The notes under the pieces were generated by a model. It was not told the DNA's origin. It did no database searches and was given only the letters and a program-made list of their open reading frames with translations. The position numbers and the translations under genes were made by a program. Below are positions 45,789-55,181 of a DNA stretch of 64,000 bases, piece by piece (the first letter of the stretch is position 1; each line of letters starts with the position of its first letter). Source of the DNA: DYHD01 sp037445375 (GTDB lineage: Bacteria; Nitrospirota; Thermodesulfovibrionia; Thermodesulfovibrionales; Dissulfurispiraceae); contig JBBIKS010000009.1 in assembly GCA_037445375.1 (NCBI GenBank), positions 1-64,000 of the forward strand. The letters are read 5' to 3'.

Positions 45789-46547
45789 CTATCCCCTCGC
45801 AAGGGCTAAAACCCGCGCCATTTCGTCCCTGACAGATCCAATATTATCTGCAAGCACATTAATAAAGACGGGAATGCTGATAAGCATCACAAAGAAGCCA
45901 ACAAATATAAAAACCGGATATCCAATAAAAAAGATATTCATCTGAGGGGCAGCCTTATAAAGGAAACCAAGAACTATATTCAATACAAACATTATGATTA
46001 CAACAGGTGCGCTTAGCTTGAGAGCTAATATGAAAAGATTTGAGCCGCCTGAAATTGCCCTTGTAAGAAGGTTCTCTGTGTGAATGTTTCCGGGTTGAAG
46101 TATTTCATAGCTTTTTACAAAAACATATATTAGGTCATGATGTGCATCAACAGTTAGAAAAATCAGCATAGCAGTAAGCCCATAAAACCTCGCCACTTCG
46201 GTTGATTGTCCTATTTCTGGATTAAACGTTGTAGCAATTGAAAGTCCCATTACATTGCTCATTATCTGTCCCGCCATCTCGACAGCCATAAAGATTGCCC
46301 TCGCAGCCATGCCCAAGAGTATGCCAAAAAGAACCTCCTGCATTACAAGAAATGGCAGATCTGGAAGCGCTATTTTTACTTCAACTATCGGCGCTAAAAC
46401 AAAGGCAATTACAACAACAAGGCCTATCTTAAACTGCAGCGGCAGATTCCTGCTGCTGAAAACAGGCAGAAAGCTCATTACTATGCTAGTTCTCAGCAAG
46501 ATGAACAGAAATGATGGCAGATATTTTGAAAAAATCTCAGGACCCAT
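45789..46547 (-). CDS. fliR: Flagellar export gate protein FliR
   Basis: 252 residues with about six hydrophobic segments. FliR hallmarks are LRTSIVMSFLPVFSSRNLPL, MAVEMAGQIMSNVMGLSIA and APQMNIFFIGYPVFIFVGF. It forms the gate complex with FliP and FliQ in the inner membrane. It starts 10 bp after fliQ and is immediately followed by flhB. Confidence 0.94.
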   Translation of the reverse strand: MGPEIFSKYLPSFLFILLRTSIVMSFLPVFSSRNLPLQFKIGLVVVIAFVLAPIVEVKIALPDLPFLVMQEVLFGILLGMAARAIFMAVEMAGQIMSNVMGLSIATTFNPEIGQSTEVARFYGLTAMLIFLTVDAHHDLIYVFVKSYEILQPGNIHTENLLTRAISGGSNLFILALKLSAPVVIIMFVLNIVLGFLYKAAPQMNIFFIGYPVFIFVGFFVMLISIPVFINVLADNIGSVRDEMARVLALARG

Positions 46548-46557
46548 TGTTTATCTC

Positions 46558-46827
46558 TTATTTTATATATACTGGAATATTTTGAATAATATTCACGGTG
46601 AATGTTATCAGGGTATTTGAAATCCAAGGAAAAAATATAAATAAACATATAAACACGGCTATAATCTTGGGGACAAAGGTAAGGGTAAACTCCTGTATCT
46701 GTGTAACTGCCTGAAAAATACTTATTAGAAGTCCTACAAGCAGGCTTACGAAAAGTATAGGACCTGCGGCGAGCAGAATCGTCTTCAATGCCTCAGCTGA
46801 TATTGCTCTTGCCATATCTACGGTCAT
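46558..46827 (-). CDS. fliQ: Flagellar export gate protein FliQ
   Basis: 89 residues with two transmembrane helices (ILLAAGPILFVSLLVGLLIS and KIIAVFICLFIFFPWI) joined by the conserved SIFQAVTQIQEFTLTFVPK loop. It is typical FliQ in length and pattern. It overlaps fliP by 4 bp. Confidence 0.95.
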   Translation of the reverse strand: MTVDMARAISAEALKTILLAAGPILFVSLLVGLLISIFQAVTQIQEFTLTFVPKIIAVFICLFIFFPWISNTLITFTVNIIQNIPVYIK

Positions 46828-47456
46828 TGAAAACTCCTTACAAGAGAGCCAACCACAAGATTCCAGCCGTCTACAAGCACAAAAAGCAAGAGCTTAAATG
46901 GGAGTGAAATAAGCACAGGAGGCAGCATCATCATTCCCATTGATAGAAGTATGCTCGATACAACCATGTCAATTATCAAAAAGGGTAGATAAATAAGAAA
47001 GCCTATTTCAAAGGCGGTCTTTAACTCACTTATAGCGAATGCTGGAACCAGAACCCTAAGGGGTATCTCTTCAGGCGTTTTGGGGAGTTGTTCTTTGTTT
47101 ATATCTAAAAACAGTGCAATATCTTTTTGGCGGGTCTGTTTGAGCATAAAGTCCTTGATAGTAGGTTCCGCTTTAATTAATGCATCTTCAATGCTTATCT
47201 GTTTAGCTATATAAGGCTTTATGGCATCTTTTGCAATTGTATCCAAAGGCTGCGACATAATAAAAAGGGTCAGAAAAAGAGATAGTCCGATTATCACAGG
47301 GTTTGGCGGTATCTGCTGGCCGCCCAGAGCCTGGCGGAGAAATGATAATACGATAACAATTCTCGCAAAAGAGGTAAACATAATAAGCATCGCCGGCAGC
47401 AGCGAGAGAAAACTTATGAGCAGAAATACATTTACTATCGGATCATTTAGGTTCAT
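46824..47456 (-). CDS. fliP: Flagellar export gate protein FliP
   Basis: 210 residues. FliP motifs include FTSFARIVIVLSFLRQALG, QIPPNPVIIGLSLFLT, LLVPAFAISEL-like RVLVPAFAISELKTAFEIGF and MGMMMLPPVLISLPFKLLLF. It is shorter than the enterobacterial protein (245) because it lacks a cleavable signal peptide. Four membrane helices are visible. It overlaps fliO by 14 bp. Confidence 0.95.
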   Translation of the reverse strand: MNLNDPIVNVFLLISFLSLLPAMLIMFTSFARIVIVLSFLRQALGGQQIPPNPVIIGLSLFLTLFIMSQPLDTIAKDAIKPYIAKQISIEDALIKAEPTIKDFMLKQTRQKDIALFLDINKEQLPKTPEEIPLRVLVPAFAISELKTAFEIGFLIYLPFLIIDMVVSSILLSMGMMMLPPVLISLPFKLLLFVLVDGWNLVVGSLVRSFQ

Positions 47457-47763
47457 ACAAACCTTCCTTTAGATTTTTGAGTTTTACAAGTTTTTCGCCC
47501 ATCTCCCTGACTGAATCGGCTTCTAGTTCCTTTTCATGGTAAGTCTTTAATAATTTTAAATCCGTTGGTGTAATACCAACCAATAGAATCTCTTTGCCAA
47601 TACCAAGCGCCACAATGGCTTTTTTAGGACCAAATGACTGATAAGAAAGTATGCTCATGATGCCCGGCTTTGATTGTCTCTTCTTTATGAAAAAACTTAT
47701 AAAAAAAAGTAGCCCCACAACGACTGCAAGAGCGATTGCCATTTGAATATATAAATCCATCAT
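47443..47763 (-). CDS. fliO: Flagellar protein FliO
   Basis: 106 residues. One N-terminal transmembrane helix (QMAIALAVVVGLLFFISFFI) is followed by a short cytoplasmic domain with SYQSFGPKKAIVALGIGKEI and LLVGITPTDLKLL, typical of FliO, which assists FliP assembly. Position between fliN and fliP supports the call. It overlaps both neighbours by a few bases. Confidence 0.88.
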   Translation of the reverse strand: MMDLYIQMAIALAVVVGLLFFISFFIKKRQSKPGIMSILSYQSFGPKKAIVALGIGKEILLVGITPTDLKLLKTYHEKELEADSVREMGEKLVKLKNLKEGLYEPK

Positions 47764-48098
47764 TTCAGATGCCTGATCCTCTCTGACGGACTCACAATGT
47801 CTGTAAGTCTTACGCCAAATTTTTCATTTACTACGACCACCTCGCCGCGTGCGATAAGCCTTCCGCTTACTATCACTTCCATAGGTTCTCCTGCAAGTTT
47901 TTCTAACTCAACAACAGAGCCTTGCCCCAGCTGCAACAAGTCCTTGATCTGCATTCGAGTCCTTCCAAGCTCAACGCATACCTCAAGGGGAATATCGAGT
48001 AAAAAATCAATATCTCTTACATGAGGTGCATCCTTTTTTTCATCTTTAAAGTCTTCGAAAGCAGCATCTTCAGCTTCATATTCACGGGCTTTATCCAT
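47760..48098 (-). CDS. fliN: Flagellar motor switch protein FliN
   Basis: 112 residues. A short acidic N-terminus is followed by the SpoA domain (LLDIPLEVCVELGRTRMQIK, LLQLGQGSVVELEKLAGEPM, VNEKFGVRLTDIVSP). It forms the lower C-ring with FliM. The ribosome site GAGGAGATTTCGATG is clear. It starts 10 bp after fliM. Confidence 0.95.
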   Translation of the reverse strand: MDKAREYEAEDAAFEDFKDEKKDAPHVRDIDFLLDIPLEVCVELGRTRMQIKDLLQLGQGSVVELEKLAGEPMEVIVSGRLIARGEVVVVNEKFGVRLTDIVSPSERIRHLK

Positions 48099-48108
48099 CG
48101 AAATCTCC

Positions 48109-49083
48109 TCACTGAAAAATTTTGGTTATCTTTATCGCTTGATTGCCCCTGCTATAACCGGGCAAGCCGGCATAAAGAGGACTTCCTTCAACCTTAATGA
48201 GTATGTCATCTTTGATTGAGTTGCTAAGTGTCATGACGCTCCCAACCTCAAGATTCAACAGGGACTCAAGGTTCAATTTTGTTCTCCCTAATTCTGCGAC
48301 AACTTCTATATTGGAGCCCATTAAAGACTCCTTAATCTTTTCAGACCATCTCTTGTCAAGTTCAAATTTATCGCTCTGTATCGCTGAATAGAGTTTTTCC
48401 TTAACAGGCTCGATCATGGAGTATGGAATGCAAAAGTAAATCTTTCCATCAAATTCTTCTATCTCTAATTGAATCGTGATCTTTATTACTATCTCGCTTG
48501 GTGTTACAATAGTTACCAATTGGGGGTTCATTTCAGAACCAACCAGTTCTGGTTCAATCTCTGAAATTCCGCTCCATGCACTTGCAAAATCCTTGAGAGC
48601 TACGTTCACGACTTTTTTTATTATTCTTTGCTCTATTGATGTAAAAGCCCTGCCCTCAGACTTGACGAATTTGGCAGAACTGCTCCCAAAAAAGAACTCA
48701 ACGAATGCAAACACAACAGGGGCTTCTATAAGAAAAATGGCATAGCCTTTTAAAGGATTTATTTTAAAGATATTAATATTTGATGGAAAAGGTATGGTTC
48801 TCATAAATTCACCAAATTTTATAATCTCAGAGCCTTGCACATTAGTATCAACATGCCGCATAAGAAGGTTTGTTATAGAATTTCTATAAAATCTTGCGAA
48901 TCTCTCGTTTGATATCTCAAGTCCGGGCATTCTACCTCTGACAATACGCTCCTGAGTCGTAAAATCATAGGGTCTTATACCTGCAAGGAGCTTATCCCTT
49001 GCTGTATCCGTATCAATATCACCGGACTGGACTCCTTTAAGTAGCGCGTCTATTTCATCTTGTGATAGCAGGTCGTCTGTCAT
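48109..49083 (-). CDS. fliM: Flagellar motor switch protein FliM
   Basis: 324 residues. The N-terminal CheY-P-binding peptide LLSQDEIDALL is followed by the FliM middle domain (RGRMPGLEISNERFARFYR, GYAIFLIEAPVVFAFVEFFF) and the C-terminal SpoA domain (NIEVVAELGRTKLNLESLLN). The intact N-terminal motif indicates direct CheY control of the motor. It overlaps fliL by 4 bp. Confidence 0.96.
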   Translation of the reverse strand: MTDDLLSQDEIDALLKGVQSGDIDTDTARDKLLAGIRPYDFTTQERIVRGRMPGLEISNERFARFYRNSITNLLMRHVDTNVQGSEIIKFGEFMRTIPFPSNINIFKINPLKGYAIFLIEAPVVFAFVEFFFGSSSAKFVKSEGRAFTSIEQRIIKKVVNVALKDFASAWSGISEIEPELVGSEMNPQLVTIVTPSEIVIKITIQLEIEEFDGKIYFCIPYSMIEPVKEKLYSAIQSDKFELDKRWSEKIKESLMGSNIEVVAELGRTKLNLESLLNLEVGSVMTLSNSIKDDILIKVEGSPLYAGLPGYSRGNQAIKITKIFQ

Positions 49084-49580
49084 TGCATTACGAATTCCGT
49101 GAAATAAAGGTTTTTAAATACATCTTTCCCTATTGCCTGATTAGCCCTAAGCAATATCTCATCTTTGAGAAGAAATTTACCCTCAGGGCTTGATAGAGAT
49201 TCTGCAGACTTGCTGCTAACAAGGGTGATGATGGCATCCCTCAACTGCGGAATCTTTTCGGTGACGGTAGGCTGTGTCGCAGCATCGTTAAGTTCGAGTT
49301 GAATGGTTAGCTTAAGAAACCTTCCATGTTCCGCTAGATTTAGAATAAATGGTTCCAAGGGCATCATAGCGGTCTTGACCTTGCTTTTTTCTGCTTTTTG
49401 CTGCGTCTCGCCTGATTTATCCTTACCGCTGAAAAACATGGTATAAGCAAAAACACCGCCGCCTATGAGAACTATAAGGGCAACGGCTGCTATTATAATA
49501 ATCAGTTTCTTTTTAGAACCTTTTTTCTTAGTTTCCTTCTGCTGTTCATCTGATACCTCACTATTGATTTCTTCTGCCAT
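49080..49580 (-). CDS. fliL: Flagellar basal body-associated protein FliL
   Basis: 166 residues from ATG 49580, which has GGAGG 7 bp upstream; a longer TTG frame to 49595 is less likely. A Lys-rich N-terminus precedes one transmembrane helix (KLIIIIAAVALIVLIGGGVF) and a periplasmic domain with MMPLEPFILNLAEHGRFLKLTIQ-type sequence. FliL supports stator function. It is the first gene of the visible flagellar block; the upstream 485 bp contain a family B repeat rather than a flagellar gene. Confidence 0.92.
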   Translation of the reverse strand: MAEEINSEVSDEQQKETKKKGSKKKLIIIIAAVALIVLIGGGVFAYTMFFSGKDKSGETQQKAEKSKVKTAMMPLEPFILNLAEHGRFLKLTIQLELNDAATQPTVTEKIPQLRDAIITLVSSKSAESLSSPEGKFLLKDEILLRANQAIGKDVFKNLYFTEFVMQ

Positions 49581-50065
49581 ATAGCTTGCCTCCAATCCAG
49601 ATAAAATAACTCCAATGTTTAATCAAGGATTGTGCCAAGAAAGGAAGACTGAGTAGGCAAGCCATTTTAGCTTAAAAAATGCAAAAGTGCGGTTTGTATA
49701 AAAAACGCTGGAACAGAGAAATTCCATTATCAAAACTATCACCAAAAGAGCACTGACAAATTGAAACATATAGGTTTAATCATCTAAATCTGGGTTTGCA
49801 GCTTCAAAGTCAGAATTCTATCGTTTTTTTGATGAGAATCCATTTTAGCGTCAAAGAAATGACTGCACGAGATAAATTTAACCTAAATTGAGTGATTTCA
49901 TTGGTAAACCCATGATAGACGGGACTGCTGTCCTATAAAATGGCTCATTAATGATGATTCGCGGGGGCAGGCATCCCGCCTACCATTAGAGAGATTTATC
50001 TAAGGAATAGCTCAATTTCGGTTTGAGACAGGATGGTTGCTGGAAAGGGTAAAAAATGGTGAATA
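49581..50065. other. Intergenic gap with family B copy B3
   Basis: It holds one family B element at about 49881-50023 with ends CCTAAATTGAGTGATTTCAT and AATAGCTCAATTTCGG. The core contains GACGGGACTGCTGTCC and GCAGGCATCCCGCC. The rest is AT-rich with no ORF or RNA I can recognise. The fliL promoter is presumably here, but I cannot point to it. Confidence 0.6.
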
Positions 50066-50290
50066 CTATTTTTCATCAGGTTCAGAAACTTGCTCGATAT
50101 CTTTGATTATAGCCTTAACCTCATCCTCTGTGCTTTTTAATTTACTCCTGCAGAATTTACAAAGGTAGTCAGCCCTCTTAACCTTATCTGTGAGCATGTC
50201 AACATCAACCTCTTCGTTTTCTATTTGATATACTATGACTTCCAGTTCAGCTATGGCATCATTGTATGAAAGTTTTTTAGCCTGCTTCAT
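50066..50290 (-). CDS. xseB: Exodeoxyribonuclease VII small subunit
   Basis: 74 residues from ATG 50290 (MKQAKKLSYNDAIAELEVIV), with GGAGGAC 7 bp upstream. The typical helical hairpin contains EVDVDMLTDKVKRADYLCKFCRSKL. It overlaps the xseA end by 14 bp. It partners XseA in ssDNA degradation from both ends. An upstream in-frame start at 50314 is unlikely because it lies further into xseA and adds an unrelated leader. Confidence 0.93.
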   Translation of the reverse strand: MKQAKKLSYNDAIAELEVIVYQIENEEVDVDMLTDKVKRADYLCKFCRSKLKSTEDEVKAIIKDIEQVSEPDEK

Positions 50291-51614
50291 TTGCTTTGTC
50301 CTCCAGTGCCTCAATCTTGCTCGTTATTAATCCTTTATATAACTTAGTTTGTATTAAAACATCTGCTTCAAGTGCATCTATATTTTTGAGCGCCCTGCTT
50401 TTAAAATAAGTGATAGAGTAACCTCTTTTTAATACATTTATAGGATCAAGATAGTGTATAGCCCGCTCCATTTGAGCCAATTTATTAAATCGTGATGTCA
50501 ACATGGTGTTTATTGCAGACTGCAGATCTTTCTGATTTGATGAAAGCAGGGTGCGTCTCAGTTCAATATATGTTTTATTTGCAGATTTCAACTTGTGAGT
50601 GATTATATTAATCTTGCCGATGTTCTTAGCATTTGCCTGCAATACTGCGTTAATCAATCCCTGTGAGGCATTCTTTAGCCTGTGGCTTTCGTCTCTGAGC
50701 AGATTCTCGGTATGTTTGATAAGCCTTCTTTGAGAATCAATAACCCTTTCTTCAAAACCCCTGACTCCAGAAATAATGAACTCAGCCACTGCTGTCGGGG
50801 TCTTCATTTTAGTATGGGCAACCATGTCAGAAATCGTATCATCCCTTTCATGCCCGATACCTGTAATAACCGGTAAAGGGAATTGTGCAATTTCTGCTGC
50901 AAGTCCATAACTATCAAAATAACTCAAATCTATTTGGGAGCCGCCGCCTCTTATTATGACCGCTAAATCGAAGTCGGTTTGTTGTTTTCTTATTTCCCGT
51001 AATGCATTTATAATAGATTTTTCAACTTCATCGCCTTGCATAAATGCAGGAAAGAGCTTGGGTCTGAATTTATAGCCGTATATGTTACTTTCAATGTGAT
51101 TGATAAAATCACCATAGCCTGCTGCAGACGGCGATGATACTATAGCAATCCTTTGTGGAACAAGCGGCAAGGTCAGAGACTTGTTGAGATCTATGATTCC
51201 TTCATTATGAAGACGGGCGATTATCTCTCTCTTTTTGCGGGACATCTCGCCGAGGGTGTATGTGGGGTCTATATCTTTTATATTAAGGCTAAGTCCATAT
51301 ACCTCATGAAATGAGACGGCTGCAAAAAAGAGCATCCTCATGCCCTCCTTGAGGAATTCGCCGCTTTCCTTTACAAACTTTAAAGAGAGCCTTCTGTAAT
51401 CATAAGCCCAGATGTTAGCCCTAATCTGAGTAACGATCCTCGCATCCTGCTTCTCTACGAGTTCGAGGTAGCAGTGTCCCTTCTGGTTTGGGCGCAAATC
51501 AGCTATCTCAGCGACTACCCAGTAAGAATTAGGCAAGGAGACTGCTATTGACTCCTTGATGACTTGGGCAAGCTCTAAAAGGGTAATCGGTTTTAAGCTA
51601 CTTGATCTCAGCAT
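50277..51614 (-). CDS. xseA: Exodeoxyribonuclease VII large subunit
   Basis: 445 residues from ATG 51614 (MLRSSSLKPITLLELAQVIK); a frame open to 51665 would overlap carB by 68 bp. The OB-fold is about residues 15-110 (YWVVAEIADLRPNQKGHCY). The catalytic region has RIAIVSSPSAAGYGDF, LAVIIRGGGSQIDLSYFDSY and VITGIGHERDDTISDMVAH, followed by a long coiled coil and the C-terminal KRGYSI segment. It degrades single-stranded DNA. It overlaps carB by 17 bp and xseB by 14 bp, forming a tightly coupled run. Confidence 0.95.
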   Translation of the reverse strand: MLRSSSLKPITLLELAQVIKESIAVSLPNSYWVVAEIADLRPNQKGHCYLELVEKQDARIVTQIRANIWAYDYRRLSLKFVKESGEFLKEGMRMLFFAAVSFHEVYGLSLNIKDIDPTYTLGEMSRKKREIIARLHNEGIIDLNKSLTLPLVPQRIAIVSSPSAAGYGDFINHIESNIYGYKFRPKLFPAFMQGDEVEKSIINALREIRKQQTDFDLAVIIRGGGSQIDLSYFDSYGLAAEIAQFPLPVITGIGHERDDTISDMVAHTKMKTPTAVAEFIISGVRGFEERVIDSQRRLIKHTENLLRDESHRLKNASQGLINAVLQANAKNIGKINIITHKLKSANKTYIELRRTLLSSNQKDLQSAINTMLTSRFNKLAQMERAIHYLDPINVLKRGYSITYFKSRALKNIDALEADVLIQTKLYKGLITSKIEALEDKANEAG

Positions 51615-54600
51615 GATATTTCTGTATTGATTTAACAGCTCCATGCCCTTTGCGATATGCCTCAATCCCTCTTGCGGCAGCAGATGCAGCAGCTATAGTT
51701 GTAATGTAAGGGATTTTATATTTAATGGCTGCTTTTCTAATATATGAATCATCTACCTTGCCCATCTTGCCGCTTGGGGTATTGATTATAAGCCTGATTT
51801 CCTTATTCTTGATGGCATCTACGACATTTGGACGCCCCTCGTGTATCTTATCAATAAGTTTAACGTTTATTCCTTTTTCACTTAAAAACTTGTGCGTGCC
51901 CTTTGTTGACATTATCTGAAAACCAAGTTGTTCAAAACGTTTTGATAATTGTAAAGCTGAAATTTTATCTTCATCAGATACAGTTATCAGGATTGTTCCT
52001 TCAGTCGGAAGTTTCTGAAATGCGGACTCCTCTGCCTTATAAAATGCCAATCCAAATGAATCAGCCATTCCAAGCACCTCTCCGGTTGCACGCATCTCAG
52101 GTCCTAATATTGGGTCAACTTCTGGAAACATACTAAACGGAAAGACAGATTCTTTTACACCAAAATGACTAAAATGCCTAACGCTGGTATTTAGGTCTGA
52201 AAGTTTCTTATTCAGCATTAATTGTGTAGCATAGCGTGTCATCGGTATGTTGCAGACCTTTGAAACGATTGGGACAGTCCTTGAGGCGCGAGGATTTGCC
52301 TCGAGCACATAAACTGTGTTTTCTGAGATCGCATACTGCACATTTATCAGCCCTACAACGTTAAGCTCAATAGCAATTTTCTTAGTATATTCATAAATAG
52401 TCTCGATATGCTGTGTTGGTATGCTGATAGGAGGAATTACGCAGGCTGAATCACCTGAGTGAATTCCTGCAAGCTCAATATGCTCCATCACAGCAGGGAC
52501 AAACGCACCTGTGCCGTCAGAGATTGCATCAGCCTCTGCCTCAATGGCATTTTCCAAAAATTTATCAATTAATATAGGTCTGTCAGGGGTAATATCAACC
52601 GCACCCTTCACATAATGTACAAGCATTTCTCTGTCATGAACTACCTCCATACCCCTCCCACCCAAAACATATGATGGACGAACCATCAGGGGGTATCCAA
52701 TCCTTTCAGCAATCTTAAAGGCTTCATCGAGTGTGCTTGCCATACCAGAATCTGGCATAGGAATCCCGAGCTTTGTCATCATCTTTTTGAATCTGTCTCT
52801 ATCTTCGGCAAGATCTATTGTCTCAGGCGAAGTGCCCAAAATCTTTACACCTGCCTCTGATAATTGCCTGACAATATTAAGGGGCGTCTGCCCGCCAAAT
52901 TGAACAATTACGCCTTCAGGTTTTTCCTTTTCATAAATGCTCAAAACATCCTCGACAGTAATCGGCTCAAAATATAATTTATCCGAAGTATCATAATCTG
53001 TAGAGACTGTCTCGGGGTTGCAATTTACCATAATCGTCTCATAACCCTCGTCTCTAAGTGTGAAAGCTGCATGAACACAGCAGTAATCAAACTCGATGCC
53101 CTGTCCAATACGATTGGGACCGCCGCCAATCACCATTACTTTCTTTCTATCGGTGTATTTAACCTTATTTTCTGCATTGTAAGTAGAATAGTAATAATAA
53201 TAAGCATTTTCTATCCCGCTCACAGGCAGCGGCTCCCACGCATGAGATATCCCTAAAGCCTTACGGGCATCCCTGATATCCCCTTCTGCTATGCCAAGAA
53301 GCTGGCTTAGATATTTATCTGCAAAACCATCTTTCTTAGCCTTGGCAAGTAGTTCTTTAGGGAGTTGCTTGCCTTTGTATTTAAGAATTTCCTCCTCAAG
53401 TTCAACAAGTTCCTTCATCTGCTGAATAAACCATGACTTTATAAAGGTCTTTTCATGGAGGGCTTCTACTGATGCCCCTTTTCTGAGAGCTTCATACATT
53501 ATAAATTGCCTCTCACTTGTAGGGAATGAGAGCATTTCTAAGAGTTCATCGAGGGATTTTTGATTAAAATCTTTTACAAAGCCTAAACCATACATCCCTG
53601 ACTCTAAAGACCTGATTGCCTTATTAAGGGCTTCTTTGTATGTCCTGCCTATGCTCATGACCTCGCCCACTGCGCGCATTTGGGTCCCGAGCTTATCCTC
53701 GACTCCCTGAAACTTCTCAAAAGCCCACCTTGGAAATTTGACAACCACATAATCTCCCCATGGAGTATATTTATCGAGAGTGCCTTCCCTCCAGTAAGGG
53801 ATTTCATCAAGTGTAAGTCCTGATGCTAAAAGGGCGGAAATAAGGGCGATAGGGAATCCCGTTGCTTTTGACGCAAGGGCTGATGACCGCGATGTTCTTG
53901 GGTTAATCTCAATAACAACTACATCGCCCGTCTTGGGATTATGTGCAAACTGTATATTAGTGCCGCCGATAACTCCAATAGTCTCAACTATATTGTATGA
54001 ATATTTTTGCAAACGTTTTTGCAATTCTTCGCTGATAGTCAACATTGGGGCGGTGCAAAATGAATCACCCGTATGGACGCCCATCGCATCAACATTTTCG
54101 ATAAAACAAACGGTTATCATCTGGTTTTTAGCATCTCTGACAACCTCAAGCTCCAGCTCTTCCCAGCCAAGAACTGATTGTTCCACCAAAATCTGTCCAA
54201 TCGGACTTGCCGCAATTCCCCTGCTTGCTACCGTTCTTAATTCTTCAAAATTATAGACAAGCCCACCTCCAGTTCCGCCCATTGTATAAGCTGGGCGTAT
54301 GACAACTGGAAAGCCAAGCTTCTTGGCAATTTCTTCAGCTTCATCCACAGTGAATGCCGGCTCACTTGTAGGCATGGGTATGCCAAGTTTATTCATTAAT
54401 TCCTTGAAAATAATCCTGTCTTCACCGCGATCAATGGCATCCGCTTGAACACCTATAATCTTTACTCCATGTGACTGAAGCACCCCCCTTCTTGAAAGCT
54501 CTGCAGTCAGGTTAAGCCCGGTCTGTCCGCCAAGATTTGGAAGTATCGCATCCGGTCTTTCTTTTGCGATTATCTCAGTGATAACCTCGGCAGTAAGAGG

Positions 54601-54801
54601 CTCGATATAGGTAAAATCGGCTATTTCGGGGTCGGTCATTATTGTTGCGGGATTTGAGTTGACTAAAACTATCTCATATCCAAGAGATCTCAATGCTTTA
54701 CATGCCTGTGTCCCTGAGTAATCAAATTCACATGCCTGCCCTATGATAATAGGTCCTGAACCAATAATAATTACTTTCTTGATATCATCCCTTTTTGGCA
54801 T
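51598..54801 (-). CDS. carB: Carbamoyl-phosphate synthase large subunit
   Basis: 1067 residues from ATG 54801 (MPKRDDIKKVIIIGSGPIII). There are two homologous ATP-grasp halves: the first with PAYTMGGTGGGLVYNFEEL, the second with RPSYVLGGRGMEVVHDREML. It also has an oligomerisation region and a C-terminal MGS-like allosteric domain (TEGTILITVSDEDKISAL). It makes carbamoyl phosphate for pyrimidines and arginine using ammonia from CarA, which is not in this window. The GGAG at 10 bp and the family N-terminus support ATG 54801 over the GTG at 54810. Confidence 0.97.
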   Translation of the reverse strand: MPKRDDIKKVIIIGSGPIIIGQACEFDYSGTQACKALRSLGYEIVLVNSNPATIMTDPEIADFTYIEPLTAEVITEIIAKERPDAILPNLGGQTGLNLTAELSRRGVLQSHGVKIIGVQADAIDRGEDRIIFKELMNKLGIPMPTSEPAFTVDEAEEIAKKLGFPVVIRPAYTMGGTGGGLVYNFEELRTVASRGIAASPIGQILVEQSVLGWEELELEVVRDAKNQMITVCFIENVDAMGVHTGDSFCTAPMLTISEELQKRLQKYSYNIVETIGVIGGTNIQFAHNPKTGDVVVIEINPRTSRSSALASKATGFPIALISALLASGLTLDEIPYWREGTLDKYTPWGDYVVVKFPRWAFEKFQGVEDKLGTQMRAVGEVMSIGRTYKEALNKAIRSLESGMYGLGFVKDFNQKSLDELLEMLSFPTSERQFIMYEALRKGASVEALHEKTFIKSWFIQQMKELVELEEEILKYKGKQLPKELLAKAKKDGFADKYLSQLLGIAEGDIRDARKALGISHAWEPLPVSGIENAYYYYYSTYNAENKVKYTDRKKVMVIGGGPNRIGQGIEFDYCCVHAAFTLRDEGYETIMVNCNPETVSTDYDTSDKLYFEPITVEDVLSIYEKEKPEGVIVQFGGQTPLNIVRQLSEAGVKILGTSPETIDLAEDRDRFKKMMTKLGIPMPDSGMASTLDEAFKIAERIGYPLMVRPSYVLGGRGMEVVHDREMLVHYVKGAVDITPDRPILIDKFLENAIEAEADAISDGTGAFVPAVMEHIELAGIHSGDSACVIPPISIPTQHIETIYEYTKKIAIELNVVGLINVQYAISENTVYVLEANPRASRTVPIVSKVCNIPMTRYATQLMLNKKLSDLNTSVRHFSHFGVKESVFPFSMFPEVDPILGPEMRATGEVLGMADSFGLAFYKAEESAFQKLPTEGTILITVSDEDKISALQLSKRFEQLGFQIMSTKGTHKFLSEKGINVKLIDKIHEGRPNVVDAIKNKEIRLIINTPSGKMGKVDDSYIRKAAIKYKIPYITTIAAASAAARGIEAYRKGHGAVKSIQKYHAEIK

Positions 54802-55181
54802 AAATGTCACGCTCCATTTAAGTTATACTAAAGTTAAAAAATTACTAAATCATAATGGGAGAGTTAATAAAGACTTGTAATTATCAACTTTTTTAGCGGC
54901 TTAAAGTATACTTTATCCATGATTAAGCGGTCAAGTTGAGTCCATTGTCAGAAAAATAGCAAGATAAGAGCGATGAAAGCGACTTTCAAATTACAAGAGT
55001 TAAGTAAGATATCACCTAAAAGACGGGATAACCGCTTAAATGAATTAGACTTCTTAAACCCAAATTGAGCGATTTTATTGGCAGCACCATGACAGGCGAG
55101 ACGCCTGTCCCACAAGTATTTGTGAGTTCTAAGTCTATTTTTCGGCATTATTCAGAAAAACTGAGATGCTAAATAAAAAAA
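54802..55181. other. Intergenic gap with family B fragment B4
   Basis: At 55057-55110 there is a family B left end (CCCAAATTGAGCGATTTTAT) followed by the hairpin GACAGGCGAGACGCCTGTC. A separate spaced inverted repeat is formed by TTAAGCGGT (about 54923) and ACCGCTTAA (about 55030). A 66-codon minus-strand frame across it looks like chance. No gene is seen. Confidence 0.5.

Noticed and set aside
54948..55148. 66-codon minus-strand frame between carB and purF
   Set aside because: It spans a family B repeat fragment and has no ribosome site or protein-like pattern.
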